Origin: Afipia massiliensis
GTDB taxonomy: Bacteria; Pseudomonadota; Alphaproteobacteria; Rhizobiales; Xanthobacteraceae
Reading direction: 5' to 3'
Assembly: GCF_014203115.1 (NCBI RefSeq)
Contig: NZ_JACHIJ010000007.1
Span: forward strand, 124,001 to 188,000
Length of the DNA: 64,000 nucleotides
Shown piece after piece: positions 16,351-25,109 of this stretch. Within the stretch, counting starts at the first letter, position 1; every line of letters begins with the position of its first letter. The position numbers were made by a program, and so were the translations under genes. The notes below the pieces were generated by a model that searched no databases, was not told the DNA's origin, and saw only the letters and a list, made by a program, of their open reading frames with translations.

Positions 16351-16980
16351 TCAGAAGCGGTAGTTGACGCCGAGACGGACGGTGCTGAAACTGTAGCCGT
16401 TCGGCAGGCCGGTCATCAGGAAGTTTTTCTCGCTGAGATCGACGTAAAGATACTCGACCTTGGCCGACCAGTTCTGGTTGATAGCGAATTCCGCGCCGGC
16501 GCCGATCGTCCAGCCGGCCGAGGTGCTGCTCTCGGAGATGCCGCCGGGCCGCTCGACTTTCAGCGCGCCGAACGCGAGACCGCCGGTGCCATAAAGCAGC
16601 ACGTTGTTGAAAGCGTAACCCACGCGGCCGCGCACGGTGCCGAACCAGGGGTTGGAGAATTTCCACGCCGCGAATGTATCGTCCGACGAATTGAGCTGCA
16701 GATCGCCCTCGATGCCGGCCATCCACGCGCCCGACTGCCAGTTGTAACCGACCTGAAGACCGCCGAGCACGCCCGACGGCTTCGCTCCGCTGTTGGAAAC
16801 GTCGCCCCAGCCGTAGCCGAGATTGCCGCCGATATACGGCCCGATCCAGCTGTTGGCGAGCGGCTGATTGACCGTGTAGGGCTGCGCATAAGGGCGGCGG
16901 CCGTAGATGTCGGCGGCGTGCGCCGATGCGGTCATACATGTCGCGGCGACAATCGCGCCGGAAATCGTCTTCTTCATCAT
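16351..16980 (-). CDS. Outer-membrane beta-barrel protein (porin-like / OMP_b-brl)
   Basis: 209 residues: signal peptide MMKKTISGAIVAATCMTASAHA, then a barrel beginning WIGPYIGGNLGYGWG and continuing with alternating strands (GLQVGYNWQ, GTVRGRVGYAF, LLYGTGGLAFG, WTIGAGAEFAI, WSAKVEYLYVDL). It ends in RLGVNYRF; a C-terminal Phe is the usual recognition signal for outer-membrane insertion. This is the small 8-stranded OmpA/Omp25-like barrel widespread in Rhizobiales. GAGGAGAG sits just upstream of the ATG. A CtrA-like site lies about 115 bp upstream (17093-17108). Confidence 0.9.
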   Translation of the reverse strand: MMKKTISGAIVAATCMTASAHAADIYGRRPYAQPYTVNQPLANSWIGPYIGGNLGYGWGDVSNSGAKPSGVLGGLQVGYNWQSGAWMAGIEGDLQLNSSDDTFAAWKFSNPWFGTVRGRVGYAFNNVLLYGTGGLAFGALKVERPGGISESSTSAGWTIGAGAEFAINQNWSAKVEYLYVDLSEKNFLMTGLPNGYSFSTVRLGVNYRF

Positions 16981-17092
16981 ACTCTCCTCACGCGCGCGCC
17001 GGCGTGGCCGTTGTTTGACCAACGTGGCGCGGCGGACCCCGCGTGGTTACGAAAGCCCACCTTTTCTTCGTAAAATTTATCGATAGTTTTAC

Positions 17093-17108
17093 GTTAAACA
17101 CTCGTTAA
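17093..17108 (-). promoter_or_regulatory. Candidate CtrA-binding site upstream of the outer-membrane gene
   Basis: On the minus strand the sequence reads TTAA-N7-TTAAC, the consensus for the cell-cycle regulator CtrA of alphaproteobacteria. It lies about 113 bp upstream of the barrel-protein start and about 140 bp from uvrC on the other side. Confidence 0.5.
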
Positions 17109-17247
17109 GGCGGCCCGCGGCCCCCTTCACATCCTTAAGAAAGTGTTACAAATCGGGCTGCGGTGCTGCTGGGTTCAAATCTGTCCAGGTTCCGCCATGT
17201 CTCCGCGCCTGCTGGATGAATTCATTCGCAGCTCTTAAGTTCTGGTC

Positions 17248-19317
17248 ATGATTCACGACACCTCCGATCCTGCACAGCCGCCCGATCAGCCGGTATCGAC
17301 GCCGCTTCCGCAGGACCCGTCGCCGCGGAACCTGCGCGGACAGGATGTCGATCCGGCATCGATCGCCGTCGCCGAGGACGATGAGGAAGCCCGGCTTCCG
17401 GAACAGGACGACGAATCCGCCGAGTTCGCCGGCGAAGCCACGCTCGCCATCGGCCGCGCCGCGATCGAGCGCGCGGTGAAACTCGCCCCGACTTCGCCCG
17501 GCGTCTATCGCATGCTCAATGCGGCCAACGATGTGCTCTATGTCGGCAAGGCCAAGAGCGTAAAAAAGCGGCTCGCGTCCTATGCGCGTCCCACAGGCCA
17601 GGTGGCGCGCATCGCGCGCATGATCGCGGCGACCGTCAATGTGGAGATAGTCTCCACGGCGACCGAGACCGAAGCGCTGCTACTGGAAGCCAACCTGATC
17701 AAGCAGCTTCGTCCGCGCTTCAACGTGCAACTGCGCGACGACAAGTCGTTTCCCTACATTCTGATCACCGGCGACCACTGGGCGCCGCAGATCGTCAAGC
17801 ATCGCGGTGCGCAGACCCGGCCCGGCCGTTACTTCGGGCCGTTCGCGTCGGTCGGCGCGGTCAACCGCACTATCACAGCACTTCAGCGCGCGTTTCTGGT
17901 GCGCTCCTGCACGGATTCGTTTTTCGAAAGCCGGACGCGTCCGTGTCTGCTGTATCAAATCAAGCGTTGCTCCGGTCCCTGCACCGGCGAGATCGATTTT
18001 CCCGGCTATACCGAACTGGTGCGCGAGGCGAATGAGTTTCTTTCCGGCCGCTCGCGGCTGGTGAAGCAGGAACTCGCGGGCGAGATGGAGAAGGCATCGC
18101 ACGAACTCGAGTTTGAAACTGCCGCGCTCTATCGCGATCGTCTCGCTGCGCTTTCCGCGATCCAGTCGCAGCAGGGCATAAATCCGCGCACCGTCGAGGA
18201 GGCGGACGTGTTCGCGATCCATCAGGAGGGCGGCTACTCCTGCGTCGAGGTGTTCTTCTTCCGCACCGGACAGAACTGGGGCAACCGCGCCTACTTCCCG
18301 CGCGCCGACAAGGCGATGCCGCCGGAGGAAGTGCTGGGCTCGTTCCTCGCGCAGTTCTACGACGACAAGCCGCCGCCGAAACTGATCCTGCTCTCCCATC
18401 GGATCGAGGATCAGCAATTGCTCTCGGATGCGCTGTGCGTGAAGGCGGGATACAAGGTCGAGGTCTCGACGCCCCAGCGCGGCGAAAAGAAGGAGTTGGT
18501 CGCGCATGCATTGACCAATGCGCGCGAGGCGCTGGGCCGCAAGCTCGCCGACACCGCGACGCAGACCCGCTTGCTGCAGGGACTGTCGACCGCGCTCGGC
18601 CTGCCGCGCGTGCCGAAGCGCATTGAGGTCTACGACAACAGCCACATCCAGGGCACCAACGCGGTCGGCGCGATGATCGTCGCGGGACCGGAGGGCTTCC
18701 TGAAGAATCAATACCGCAAGTTCAACATCAAGTCGGAGGGACTCGCGCCGGGCGACGACTACGGCATGATGCGCGAAGTGCTGGAGCGCCGCTTCAAGCG
18801 GCTGATCAACAGTGCATCCGACGGCAAGAAGCCGGACAAGGAGAGCGACGACACGGTGCCGCAATGGCCCGATCTCGTCATCATCGACGGCGGTCAAGGC
18901 CAGCTCAACGCGGTGCGCGAAATCTTCACCGCCTTGAATCTGACGGACGTGTCGCTGATCGCAGTGGCCAAGGGGCCGGACCGCGACGCCGGACGCGAGA
19001 CCCTGTTCATGCCGGACCGGCCTTCCATCAAGCTGGAGCCGCGCGATCCGGTGCTGTATTTCATCCAGCGGCTGCGCGACGAGGCGCATCGTTTCGTGAT
19101 CGGGTCGCACCGCAAGCTGCGCAAGAAGGACATTCGCGAGGCGGGCCTGCAGGAAATCCCCGGTATCGGCCCTTCACGCAAGCGTGCGCTGCTCCATCAT
19201 TTCGGCACCCTGAAAGAGATCGAGCGGGCTTCGGTCGCCGATCTTGGCAAGGTTCCGGGCGTCAGTGCTGAAAGTGCTCGCAAAATCTTCGATTTCTTCC
19301 ATCCCGGCAGCGGGTGA
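17248..19317 (+). CDS. uvrC: Excinuclease ABC subunit C
   Basis: Makes the two incisions in nucleotide-excision repair with UvrA and UvrB (uvrB is at 55651-58650). The N-terminal GIY-YIG nuclease is visible as [24 protein letters not shown], after an acidic extension of about 75 residues typical of this group. A Cys cluster ([15 protein letters not shown]), a UVR motif ([17 protein letters not shown]), the RNase H-like nuclease ([17 protein letters not shown] and [10 protein letters not shown]) and C-terminal HhH motifs ([17 protein letters not shown]) follow. 689 residues. First gene of a co-directional run to 22307. Confidence 0.96.
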   Translation: MIHDTSDPAQPPDQPVSTPLPQDPSPRNLRGQDVDPASIAVAEDDEEARLPEQDDESAEFAGEATLAIGRAAIERAVKLAPTSPGVYRMLNAANDVLYVGKAKSVKKRLASYARPTGQVARIARMIAATVNVEIVSTATETEALLLEANLIKQLRPRFNVQLRDDKSFPYILITGDHWAPQIVKHRGAQTRPGRYFGPFASVGAVNRTITALQRAFLVRSCTDSFFESRTRPCLLYQIKRCSGPCTGEIDFPGYTELVREANEFLSGRSRLVKQELAGEMEKASHELEFETAALYRDRLAALSAIQSQQGINPRTVEEADVFAIHQEGGYSCVEVFFFRTGQNWGNRAYFPRADKAMPPEEVLGSFLAQFYDDKPPPKLILLSHRIEDQQLLSDALCVKAGYKVEVSTPQRGEKKELVAHALTNAREALGRKLADTATQTRLLQGLSTALGLPRVPKRIEVYDNSHIQGTNAVGAMIVAGPEGFLKNQYRKFNIKSEGLAPGDDYGMMREVLERRFKRLINSASDGKKPDKESDDTVPQWPDLVIIDGGQGQLNAVREIFTALNLTDVSLIAVAKGPDRDAGRETLFMPDRPSIKLEPRDPVLYFIQRLRDEAHRFVIGSHRKLRKKDIREAGLQEIPGIGPSRKRALLHHFGTLKEIERASVADLGKVPGVSAESARKIFDFFHPGSG

Positions 19318-19404
19318 ACCTCTCGCCACTGCCCGCATTTAGACTTGGCCGAAATGCGTTCGCTGGGCTGTTGACGCGGGCACTTTCGCAGTATTGGTAA
19401 AGCC

Positions 19405-20019
19405 ATGACCAGTGTCGCCGCCCCGAAGCCAGCGAAACGCTCGCTGTCTTTGCCCAATATCCTGACGTACTCCCGGATCGCCGCCATCCCGGTGGTGATC
19501 GGCTGCATGTATGCGCAGTCCATCATGGGTGCACCGCTGTGGCTGCGCTGGGTTGCGCTGTTCGTGTTCATCGCCGCGGCCATCACCGATTTTCTCGATG
19601 GCTATTACGCTCGGATCTGGGACCAGCAATCGTCGCTCGGCAAGATGCTGGACCCGATCGCGGACAAGCTCCTGGTGGCGTCGTGCCTGCTGATGCTGGC
19701 GGCGGACGAAACCATTCGCGGCTGGTCGCTGTGGGCGGCCATCGTCATCCTGTGCCGCGAGATTCTGGTGTCGGGCCTGCGCGAATATCTCGCCGTCATC
19801 CGCATCAGCGTACCCGTGTCACAATTGGCGAAGTGGAAGACGACCGTGCAACTTGTTGCCATCGGCTTCCTGATCGCGGGCGAGGCAGGCGAAATGATCC
19901 TGCCGCCGACCGTCCTGATCGGCATCACGCTGTTGTGGATTTCGGCAATTCTCACCATCTACACCGGATGGGATTACCTCCGTGCAGGAATCCATCATCT
20001 GACCGAGGAAGACCGGTGA
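19405..20019 (+). CDS. pgsA: CDP-diacylglycerol--glycerol-3-phosphate 3-phosphatidyltransferase
   Basis: Integral inner-membrane enzyme that makes phosphatidylglycerophosphate. The CDP-alcohol phosphatidyltransferase signature is readable as DFLDGYYARIWDQ..GKMLDPIADK (D-G-x2-A-R-x8-G-x3-D-x3-D). Several transmembrane segments surround it (VALFVFIAAAI, LLVASCLLML, LWAAIVILC, LVAIGFLIAG, LIGITLLWISAIL). 204 residues, a normal length. Its stop overlaps the GTG start of moaD by 4 bp, so the two are translationally coupled. Confidence 0.94.
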   Translation: MTSVAAPKPAKRSLSLPNILTYSRIAAIPVVIGCMYAQSIMGAPLWLRWVALFVFIAAAITDFLDGYYARIWDQQSSLGKMLDPIADKLLVASCLLMLAADETIRGWSLWAAIVILCREILVSGLREYLAVIRISVPVSQLAKWKTTVQLVAIGFLIAGEAGEMILPPTVLIGITLLWISAILTIYTGWDYLRAGIHHLTEEDR

Positions 20020-20267
20020 AGGTGCTCTATTTCGCTTGGGTGCGCGAACGTATCGGCAAGACCGAGGAAACGCTCGATCCGCCCGCGGATGTGCGCACCG
20101 TCGCGGACCTGATGCAGTGGCTGGTGGCGCGGGGCGAGGAATACGCCAACGCATTCGCGTCGCCGCGCACCATCCGCGCCGCGATCGACCACACGCATGT
20201 GAAGCCCGACACCGCGATCGCCGGCGCGCGCGAGATCGCGTTCTTTCCGCCGATGACCGGCGGTTAA
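20016..20267 (+). CDS. moaD: Molybdopterin synthase small subunit MoaD
   Basis: 83-residue ubiquitin-like sulfur carrier that donates thiocarboxylate sulfur to precursor Z with MoaE. The C-terminus FFPPMTGG ends in the required Gly-Gly. It starts at GTG, within the overlap GTGA shared with the pgsA stop. Only 67 bp separate it from moaE, most of which is a rhizobial palindrome. Confidence 0.9.
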   Translation: MKVLYFAWVRERIGKTEETLDPPADVRTVADLMQWLVARGEEYANAFASPRTIRAAIDHTHVKPDTAIAGAREIAFFPPMTGG

Positions 20268-20268
20268 C

Positions 20269-20317
20269 GCGCATGATCCGGAAAAGTGGGAACCGGTTTT
20301 CCGATAAGATCATGCGC
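20269..20317. repeat. Rhizobial palindrome (GCGCATGATC..GATCATGCGC)
   Basis: 49 bp: outer arms GCGCATGATC / GATCATGCGC and inner arms CGGAAAA / TTTTCCG around GTGGGAACCGG. This is a very common intergenic palindrome in Rhizobiales. Here it separates moaD from moaE. A diverged relative lies at 36827-36849. Confidence 0.85.
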
Positions 20318-20334
20318 AAAACTGAAAAAGCTTT

Positions 20335-20814
20335 ATGACGACGCCCGTCACCATCCGAATTCAGTCCGCGGACTTCGACATCGCCGCGGAAATCGCGGCG
20401 CTGACCAAGGCGCGTCACGACGTTGGCGCGGTGGTCAGTTTTTCGGGGATCTGCCGGGGCGGCGAGGGCAAGGACGCCATCGCGGCGATGACGCTCGAGC
20501 ATTACCCCGGCATGGCCGAAGCCGAGATCGGGCGGCATGTGTCCGAAGCGATTGCGCGCTGGCCGCTGACCGGTGTCACGGTGATCCATCGTTATGGCCG
20601 CGTGGTGCCGGGCGACAACATCGTGCTGGTGCTGACGGCCTCGGTTCATCGCGAGGCGGCCTTTCAGGCGGCTGAATTCCTGATGGACTATCTCAAGACC
20701 AACGCGCCGTTCTGGAAATCCGAGGAACGCGCGGGCGGTGGCGACTCTCCTTCAACAAGCTGGGTCGATGCGCAGGCCCATGACGACAACGCAGCCGCGC
20801 GGTGGAAAAAATAA
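20335..20814 (+). CDS. moaE: Molybdopterin synthase large (catalytic) subunit MoaE
   Basis: Catalytic subunit that transfers two sulfurs to precursor Z to form molybdopterin. Family landmarks: VGAVVSFSGICRG near the N-terminus, LEHYPGMAE, IHRYGRVVPGDNIVLV, then FLMDYLKTNAPFWKSE carrying the catalytic lysines. 159 residues. The stop TAA overlaps the ATG of prmB by one base, so translation is coupled. Confidence 0.93.
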   Translation: MTTPVTIRIQSADFDIAAEIAALTKARHDVGAVVSFSGICRGGEGKDAIAAMTLEHYPGMAEAEIGRHVSEAIARWPLTGVTVIHRYGRVVPGDNIVLVLTASVHREAAFQAAEFLMDYLKTNAPFWKSEERAGGGDSPSTSWVDAQAHDDNAAARWKK

Positions 20815-21821
20815 TGGCGAAGAAAACGAAGTCCGCGGCCGCGAAGGCGTCCGCAAAACGCGTTGTAACGCGCGCAAAGCCGAAGAAACTACTGAAGCCC
20901 GCAGCGCCGCCGAAGGTCGCCCCGGGCGAGCTCGTGACGCTGCTCGACCTGATGCGCTACGGCGTCAGCCGCTTCATTGAATCCGATGTGGTGTTCGCCC
21001 ACGGCACCACTGATCCTGTGGCGGAGGCGGCATTTATCGTTTGCGAGGCGCTGCATCTGCATCCGGACCAGTTCGAGATGTTCGCGGGCGCGCGGGTCAC
21101 CTCGCACGAGGCGCGCAGGATTCTGGGGCTGATCGAAAAGCGCATCGCCACCCGCAAGCCTGCCGCCTATCTCGTCAACAGGATCTACATGCGCGGGCTC
21201 CCGTTCTATGTCGACGAGCGGGTGATCGTGCCGCGCTCCTTCATCGGCGAACTGCTGGATTCGCACTTCAGCGGCGAGGTCGAGGAGGAAGGTGGTTCGC
21301 TGATCGACGATCCGATCAACGTGACGCGGGTGCTCGATCTTTGCACCGGCTCGGGTTGCCTCGCGATTTTGGCGTGCCAGAGTTTCCCCAATGCAACCGT
21401 GGACGCGGTAGACATTTCACCCGATGCGCTGGCGGTGGCTGCGCGCAATGTCGCCGACTACGGCCTCGAGGATCGCGTGTCGCTGTATCAGGGCGATCTG
21501 TTCGATGCGGTGAATGATGCGCGCTACGATCTCATCATCACCAATCCGCCTTATGTCGATGCCGAGGGTATGGCGGGGCTGCCGCGCGAGTGTTTGCACG
21601 AGCCGTCGATTGCGTTCGATGGCGGCGATGACGGTCTCGACATCGTGCGCAAAATTATCGACGCGGCGAAAGATCACCTGACGCCCGATGGCGGCTTGCT
21701 GTGCGAGATCGGCCGCGGCCGCGACGTGCTGGGAGATGCTTATCCGAACCTGCCGTTATTGTGGCTCGACACCGAGGACTCCGACGGCGAGGTGTTCTGG
21801 CTTCCGGCAGAGGCGCTCTGA
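20814..21821 (+). CDS. prmB: 50S ribosomal protein L3 glutamine N5-methyltransferase
   Basis: SAM-dependent methyltransferase that modifies a glutamine side chain, in this subfamily on ribosomal protein L3. The SAM site is VLDLCTGSGCLAI and the catalytic motif is NPPY in IITNPPYVDAEG. The insertion YVDERVIVPRSFIGELLD is typical of PrmB rather than PrmC. A Lys/Ala-rich tail of about 35 residues precedes the domain. 335 residues starting at the ATG that overlaps the moaE stop. Confidence 0.88.
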   Translation: MAKKTKSAAAKASAKRVVTRAKPKKLLKPAAPPKVAPGELVTLLDLMRYGVSRFIESDVVFAHGTTDPVAEAAFIVCEALHLHPDQFEMFAGARVTSHEARRILGLIEKRIATRKPAAYLVNRIYMRGLPFYVDERVIVPRSFIGELLDSHFSGEVEEEGGSLIDDPINVTRVLDLCTGSGCLAILACQSFPNATVDAVDISPDALAVAARNVADYGLEDRVSLYQGDLFDAVNDARYDLIITNPPYVDAEGMAGLPRECLHEPSIAFDGGDDGLDIVRKIIDAAKDHLTPDGGLLCEIGRGRDVLGDAYPNLPLLWLDTEDSDGEVFWLPAEAL

Positions 21822-21845
21822 TCCGCACTGACAGGGAGAGACTGC

Positions 21846-22307
21846 ATGTCCGCTGAACGCTTTTTGTGTGAAGCGATCGGGCTGGCGCGCGACAACGTCC
21901 GCCGCGGTGGCCGCCCGTTCGGCGCGGTGCTGGTCAAGGACGGAAAGACGATCGCAACCGGCGTGAACGAGATCGCAGCGACTGGCGATCCCACCACACA
22001 TGCGGAGTTGCAGGCGATCCGCGCCGCGAGCAGTGTGCTCGGCTCGCCGCGGCTTGATGGTTGCGCGATCTATGCCAGCGGACATCCGTGCCCGATGTGT
22101 CTGGCCGCGATGCATCTCACCGGCATCACCGAGGTGACGTACGCCTATTCCAACGAGGACGGCGAACCTTTCGGCCTTTCGACGGCGGCCATCTATGCTG
22201 AGATGGCGCGGCCGCTACCTGAGCAGTCTCTGAAGATTGCCTATCTCCCGGTTCGTCCGGACGGAGAAGAAAATCTCTACAAGATGTGGAAGTCTGCCGC
22301 CCGATAG
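21846..22307 (+). CDS. Nucleoside/guanine deaminase (cytidine deaminase-like zinc enzyme)
   Basis: 153 residues. Zinc ligands His52 (in THAELQAI, with Glu54 as proton shuttle) and Cys82/Cys85 (HPCPMC) are all present. The sequence is most like guanine deaminase-type members of this superfamily, which deaminate a purine base, but tRNA-specific adenosine deaminase cannot be excluded by motif alone. It follows prmB by 24 bp with GGGAGAG ahead of the ATG. Confidence 0.8.
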   Translation: MSAERFLCEAIGLARDNVRRGGRPFGAVLVKDGKTIATGVNEIAATGDPTTHAELQAIRAASSVLGSPRLDGCAIYASGHPCPMCLAAMHLTGITEVTYAYSNEDGEPFGLSTAAIYAEMARPLPEQSLKIAYLPVRPDGEENLYKMWKSAAR

Positions 22308-22365
22308 GTTCAGTCGTGCTCGACGGGCAGGGCGGGCGAGGCCTGCGCGGCCCCGCCCGCATGAC

Positions 22366-23019
22366 TTACTTCTTTGCGCGCTCGGCCTGATCCCAGGCGA
22401 ACTGCAAACCGGCGGTACCGCCCAGTTCGATGTTGATGTCGAGGAACGCCGGTACGGTGTCGGTGCGTTTCCAGTCGCGCTGAAGTTCGCACAGCAGCTG
22501 CACGAGCGTGATCATCTTGCCGCCGGCCTGCTCGATCCGGCGCAACGCCATGTCGTGCGCGACGACCGACGTGCCGCCGACCGCATCGACCACGACATAG
22601 ACTTCGTATCCTTCCTTGAGCGCGTCGAGCGCGGGGAAGGTCAGGCAGGCCTCGGTCCACAGCGCCGTCATGATCAGTTTCTTGCGGCCGGTGGCTTTCA
22701 CGGCCTTGAGGAATTCGACGTCCTCCCAGGAATTGATCGTGGTGCGGTCGTATGTCGGATAATCCGCCAGCACCTTCTGGAGCTGCGAAATCGGCGGCTT
22801 GTTGAGGCCGGTCTTCACGTTGACCGTGGAGTGGACGATGGGAAGGCCATAGGCGACGGCGGTCTTCGCGGTGCCGACGATGTTCTTCACCATCGCCGGG
22901 CGATCCATCGAGGCGATCGAGTTCACCTGAACCGGCTGATAGTCGATGACGATGAACGCTGCGTTCTGCGGCGTGAGCAGATGATCCTTGACCGGATCGC
23001 GGATGGCTTCGCTGGTCAT
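22366..23019 (-). CDS. Isochorismatase-family cysteine hydrolase (YcaC-like)
   Basis: 217 residues. The catalytic Asp is in AFIVIDYQPVQV and the nucleophilic Cys is in TALWTEACLTFPALDAL; the lysine is in the middle of the chain. The pattern resembles E. coli YcaC, an octameric hydrolase of uncertain substrate. The start giving MTSEAIRD is preferred to the 10-codon-longer frame. A hairpin separates it from the pirin gene upstream, so it may be read as a separate or attenuated transcript. Confidence 0.8.
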   Translation of the reverse strand: MTSEAIRDPVKDHLLTPQNAAFIVIDYQPVQVNSIASMDRPAMVKNIVGTAKTAVAYGLPIVHSTVNVKTGLNKPPISQLQKVLADYPTYDRTTINSWEDVEFLKAVKATGRKKLIMTALWTEACLTFPALDALKEGYEVYVVVDAVGGTSVVAHDMALRRIEQAGGKMITLVQLLCELQRDWKRTDTVPAFLDINIELGGTAGLQFAWDQAERAKK

Positions 23020-23120
23020 GATGGTTTTCCTTCCTTCAAATGCTCGCAAGGGTGCCGTGCGCAGGCCACGCCTCCGCCGGTCGGGCAGGGCGAGCGCTCT
23101 GCCCCGATGTGATATTCTTG

Positions 23121-23155
23121 AGAAAGACTCCGGCCTGGTCAGTCAGGCCGGAGTC
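23121..23155 (-). terminator. Terminator between pirin and isochorismatase genes
   Basis: Perfect 12-bp stem GACTCCGGCCTG / CAGGCCGGAGTC (23126-23155, loop 6), with TTTCT after it on the minus strand. The T-run is short, so it may also be an attenuator. Confidence 0.65.
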
Positions 23156-23170
23156 GTATCTTTGCTTGGC

Positions 23171-24040
23171 TTAGGCTTGGGCTATTGCGCCGAAACGACC
23201 CGCATTGAAGTCGTCGATCGCCTGACGGATCTCCGCCTCGCTGTTCATGACGAACGGACCGTGGCCGACGATCGGCTCATCGATCGGCTCGCCTGTGAGC
23301 ACCAGCACGATGGCATCGCTGCTTGCATCGATGGTAGCGTTGCTGCCGTTGCGATCAAGCAGCACCATTTCCGCTTCGCCCGCGTCCTGCGTGCCGTTGA
23401 CCGTGATCCGGCCGGAGACAACGACCAGCATGGTGGTGTGGCCCTCGGGAAGATCGAGGGTAACGGCCGCGTCGCGGTTCAGCCTCACGTCCCAAAGGTT
23501 GATCGGCGTGAACGTCCGCGCCGGACCCTTGCGGCCATCGAAGGCGCCGGCAATCAACCGCACCCGCCCTGCGTCACCGGGCAGATCGACCACAGGAATG
23601 TCGCCATCAGTGATGGTCTGATAGCCCGGCTGGCTCATCTTGTCCTTCGCGGGGAGATTCACCCAAAGCTGCATCATGCGAAACGGCCCGCCGCTGCGCA
23701 TGAAGCCGCGCGAGTGAAACTCCTCGTGCAGGATTCCTCCGGCCGCCGTCATCCACTGGACGTCGCCGGGGCCGATCACGCCACCCTTGCCGGTGGAGTC
23801 CCGATGCTCGACTTCGCCGTCGTAGACAATCGTCACGGTCTCGAAGCCGCGATGCGGATGCTGTCCGACGCCGCGCGGCTTGGCTGCGGGATCGAAGTAG
23901 TGCGGCCCGGCCTGGTCGAGCAGCAGAAACGGGCTCGCGTGCTGGCCGAGCGTGTCATAGGAAAACAGCGAGCGGACCGGAAAGCCGTCGCCGACCCAGT
24001 GCATGTTGGGATTGCTGTAAACGCCAAGAACCTTCTTCAT
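23171..24040 (-). CDS. Pirin family protein
   Basis: 289-residue bicupin of the pirin family. The metal-binding motifs are HPHRGFETVTI (two His) and ILHEEFHSRGF (His, Glu). Bacterial pirins include quercetin 2,3-dioxygenases and regulators of metabolic enzymes; which applies here cannot be told. It is divergent from a LysR gene 116 bp away, a common sign that the regulator controls it. Confidence 0.88.
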   Translation of the reverse strand: MKKVLGVYSNPNMHWVGDGFPVRSLFSYDTLGQHASPFLLLDQAGPHYFDPAAKPRGVGQHPHRGFETVTIVYDGEVEHRDSTGKGGVIGPGDVQWMTAAGGILHEEFHSRGFMRSGGPFRMMQLWVNLPAKDKMSQPGYQTITDGDIPVVDLPGDAGRVRLIAGAFDGRKGPARTFTPINLWDVRLNRDAAVTLDLPEGHTTMLVVVSGRITVNGTQDAGEAEMVLLDRNGSNATIDASSDAIVLVLTGEPIDEPIVGHGPFVMNSEAEIRQAIDDFNAGRFGAIAQA

Positions 24041-24120
24041 CTCGGATCTCCTTGGAGCATCGGGGCGATCCCCGATTGCTGATGAGAAGGTTGTATTCTT
24101 CGGACGATACCGCAGAAAGA

Positions 24121-24150
24121 TTGTAAATCGGCACGCTGCGTCCTATAAAT
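24121..24150 (+). promoter_or_regulatory. Predicted promoter of the LysR gene (leaderless arrangement)
   Basis: -35 TTGTAA (24121-24126), 17-bp spacer, -10 TATAAA (24144-24149). The start point expected 6-8 bases later coincides with the ATG at 24157. No ribosome-binding site is visible. Confidence 0.6.
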
Positions 24151-24156
24151 GGGACG
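24139..24156. promoter_or_regulatory. Inverted repeat overlapping the LysR promoter
   Basis: CGTCC-N8-GGACG spans the -10 region and ends one base before the ATG. It could be an operator for autoregulation. No LysR-type T-N11-A site was confirmed. Confidence 0.35.
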
Positions 24157-25071
24157 ATGCAGGATCTCAACGATCTCTACTATTTCGTCCAGGTGGTGGA
24201 CCGTGGCGGCTTCGCCGCCGCCGGGCGCGCGCTGGGAATGCAGAAATCAAAACTGAGCCGCAGGATCGCGCTGCTGGAAGAGCGGCTCGGTGTTCGACTG
24301 ATCCAGCGCTCCACGCGGCGTTTTTCGGTCACCGAGATCGGGCAGGAATATTACGAGCGCTGCGTCGCCGTTCTGGTCGAGGCGGAGGCTGCGCAGTCGG
24401 TGATCGAGCGGGTCCGCTCTGAACCGCAGGGCGTGATCCGCGTCGCTTGTCCAACCGCGCTGCTCAACTTTCAGTTCGGCGAACTGATCGCGCGTTTCAT
24501 GATCGAGAATCCGCGCGTTGAAATCCATCTTGAGAGCACCAACCGGCGTGTGGATGTGATCGGCGAAGGATTCGATATGGTGATCCGGGTCCGCTTCCCG
24601 CCGCTCGAACATTCCGAGCTGGTGATGCGGCGGCTCGACGAAAGCACGCAGTGTCTGGTGGCCAGTCCTTCATTGATTGAAGGCCGAAAGCTCCCCGAAA
24701 GCCCTGCGGATCTTCACGACTGGCCGAGTCTCGATCTGGGGCCAGCGCATCGTGAGCATAGCTGGTCGCTCGAACAGTCCGACGGCAAGACGGCCATTGT
24801 TCCGCATGCGCCCCGGCTTGTGACCGACGACATGGCCGCGCTGCGCGAGGCCGCGATCAAGGGTGTGGGCATTGTGCAGCTGCCGACAATGATGATCTGG
24901 CAGGATATCCAGGCAGGGCGGCTGACTCATGTCCTGCCGCAATGGATTCCCAAGAGCGGGATCATTCACGCGGTCTTCCCGTCACGCCGCGGACTGCTTC
25001 CGTCCGTGCGCGCGCTGGTGGACTTCATGGTGGGCGAGTGTGGCGCGCGGCGCCGCGCGATCAGTGCGTGA
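24157..25071 (+). CDS. LysR-family transcriptional regulator
   Basis: 304 residues. The N-terminal winged HTH reads DLYYFVQVVDRGGFAAAGRALGMQKSKLSRRIALLEERLGVRLIQRSTRRFSVTE. The rest is a periplasmic-binding-protein-like effector domain starting RVACPTALL. It is divergent from the pirin gene and shares a 116-bp intergenic region with it, so it probably regulates pirin and itself. The start is fixed by the family N-terminus (MQDLNDLYYFV). The promoter position predicts a leaderless mRNA. Confidence 0.92.
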   Translation: MQDLNDLYYFVQVVDRGGFAAAGRALGMQKSKLSRRIALLEERLGVRLIQRSTRRFSVTEIGQEYYERCVAVLVEAEAAQSVIERVRSEPQGVIRVACPTALLNFQFGELIARFMIENPRVEIHLESTNRRVDVIGEGFDMVIRVRFPPLEHSELVMRRLDESTQCLVASPSLIEGRKLPESPADLHDWPSLDLGPAHREHSWSLEQSDGKTAIVPHAPRLVTDDMAALREAAIKGVGIVQLPTMMIWQDIQAGRLTHVLPQWIPKSGIIHAVFPSRRGLLPSVRALVDFMVGECGARRRAISA

Positions 25072-25080
25072 AGAAGGGGA

Positions 25081-25104
25081 GGCGGCGGAAATGATTCCGC
25101 CGCC
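25081..25104. terminator. Hairpin between convergent LysR and ilvE genes
   Basis: Perfect 10-bp stem GGCGGCGGAA / TTCCGCCGCC with loop ATGA, in the 38 bp between the two stop codons. The minus-strand flank is TCCCCTTCTTC. Confidence 0.75.
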
Positions 25105-25109
25105 GCCGG

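Noticed and set aside
17168..17190. tRNA-like 3' end (GGGTTCAAATC ... CCGCCA)
   Set aside because: The T-loop-like bases and CCA are present, but the T stem does not pair and no acceptor, D or anticodon arm can be built upstream. It is most likely chance.
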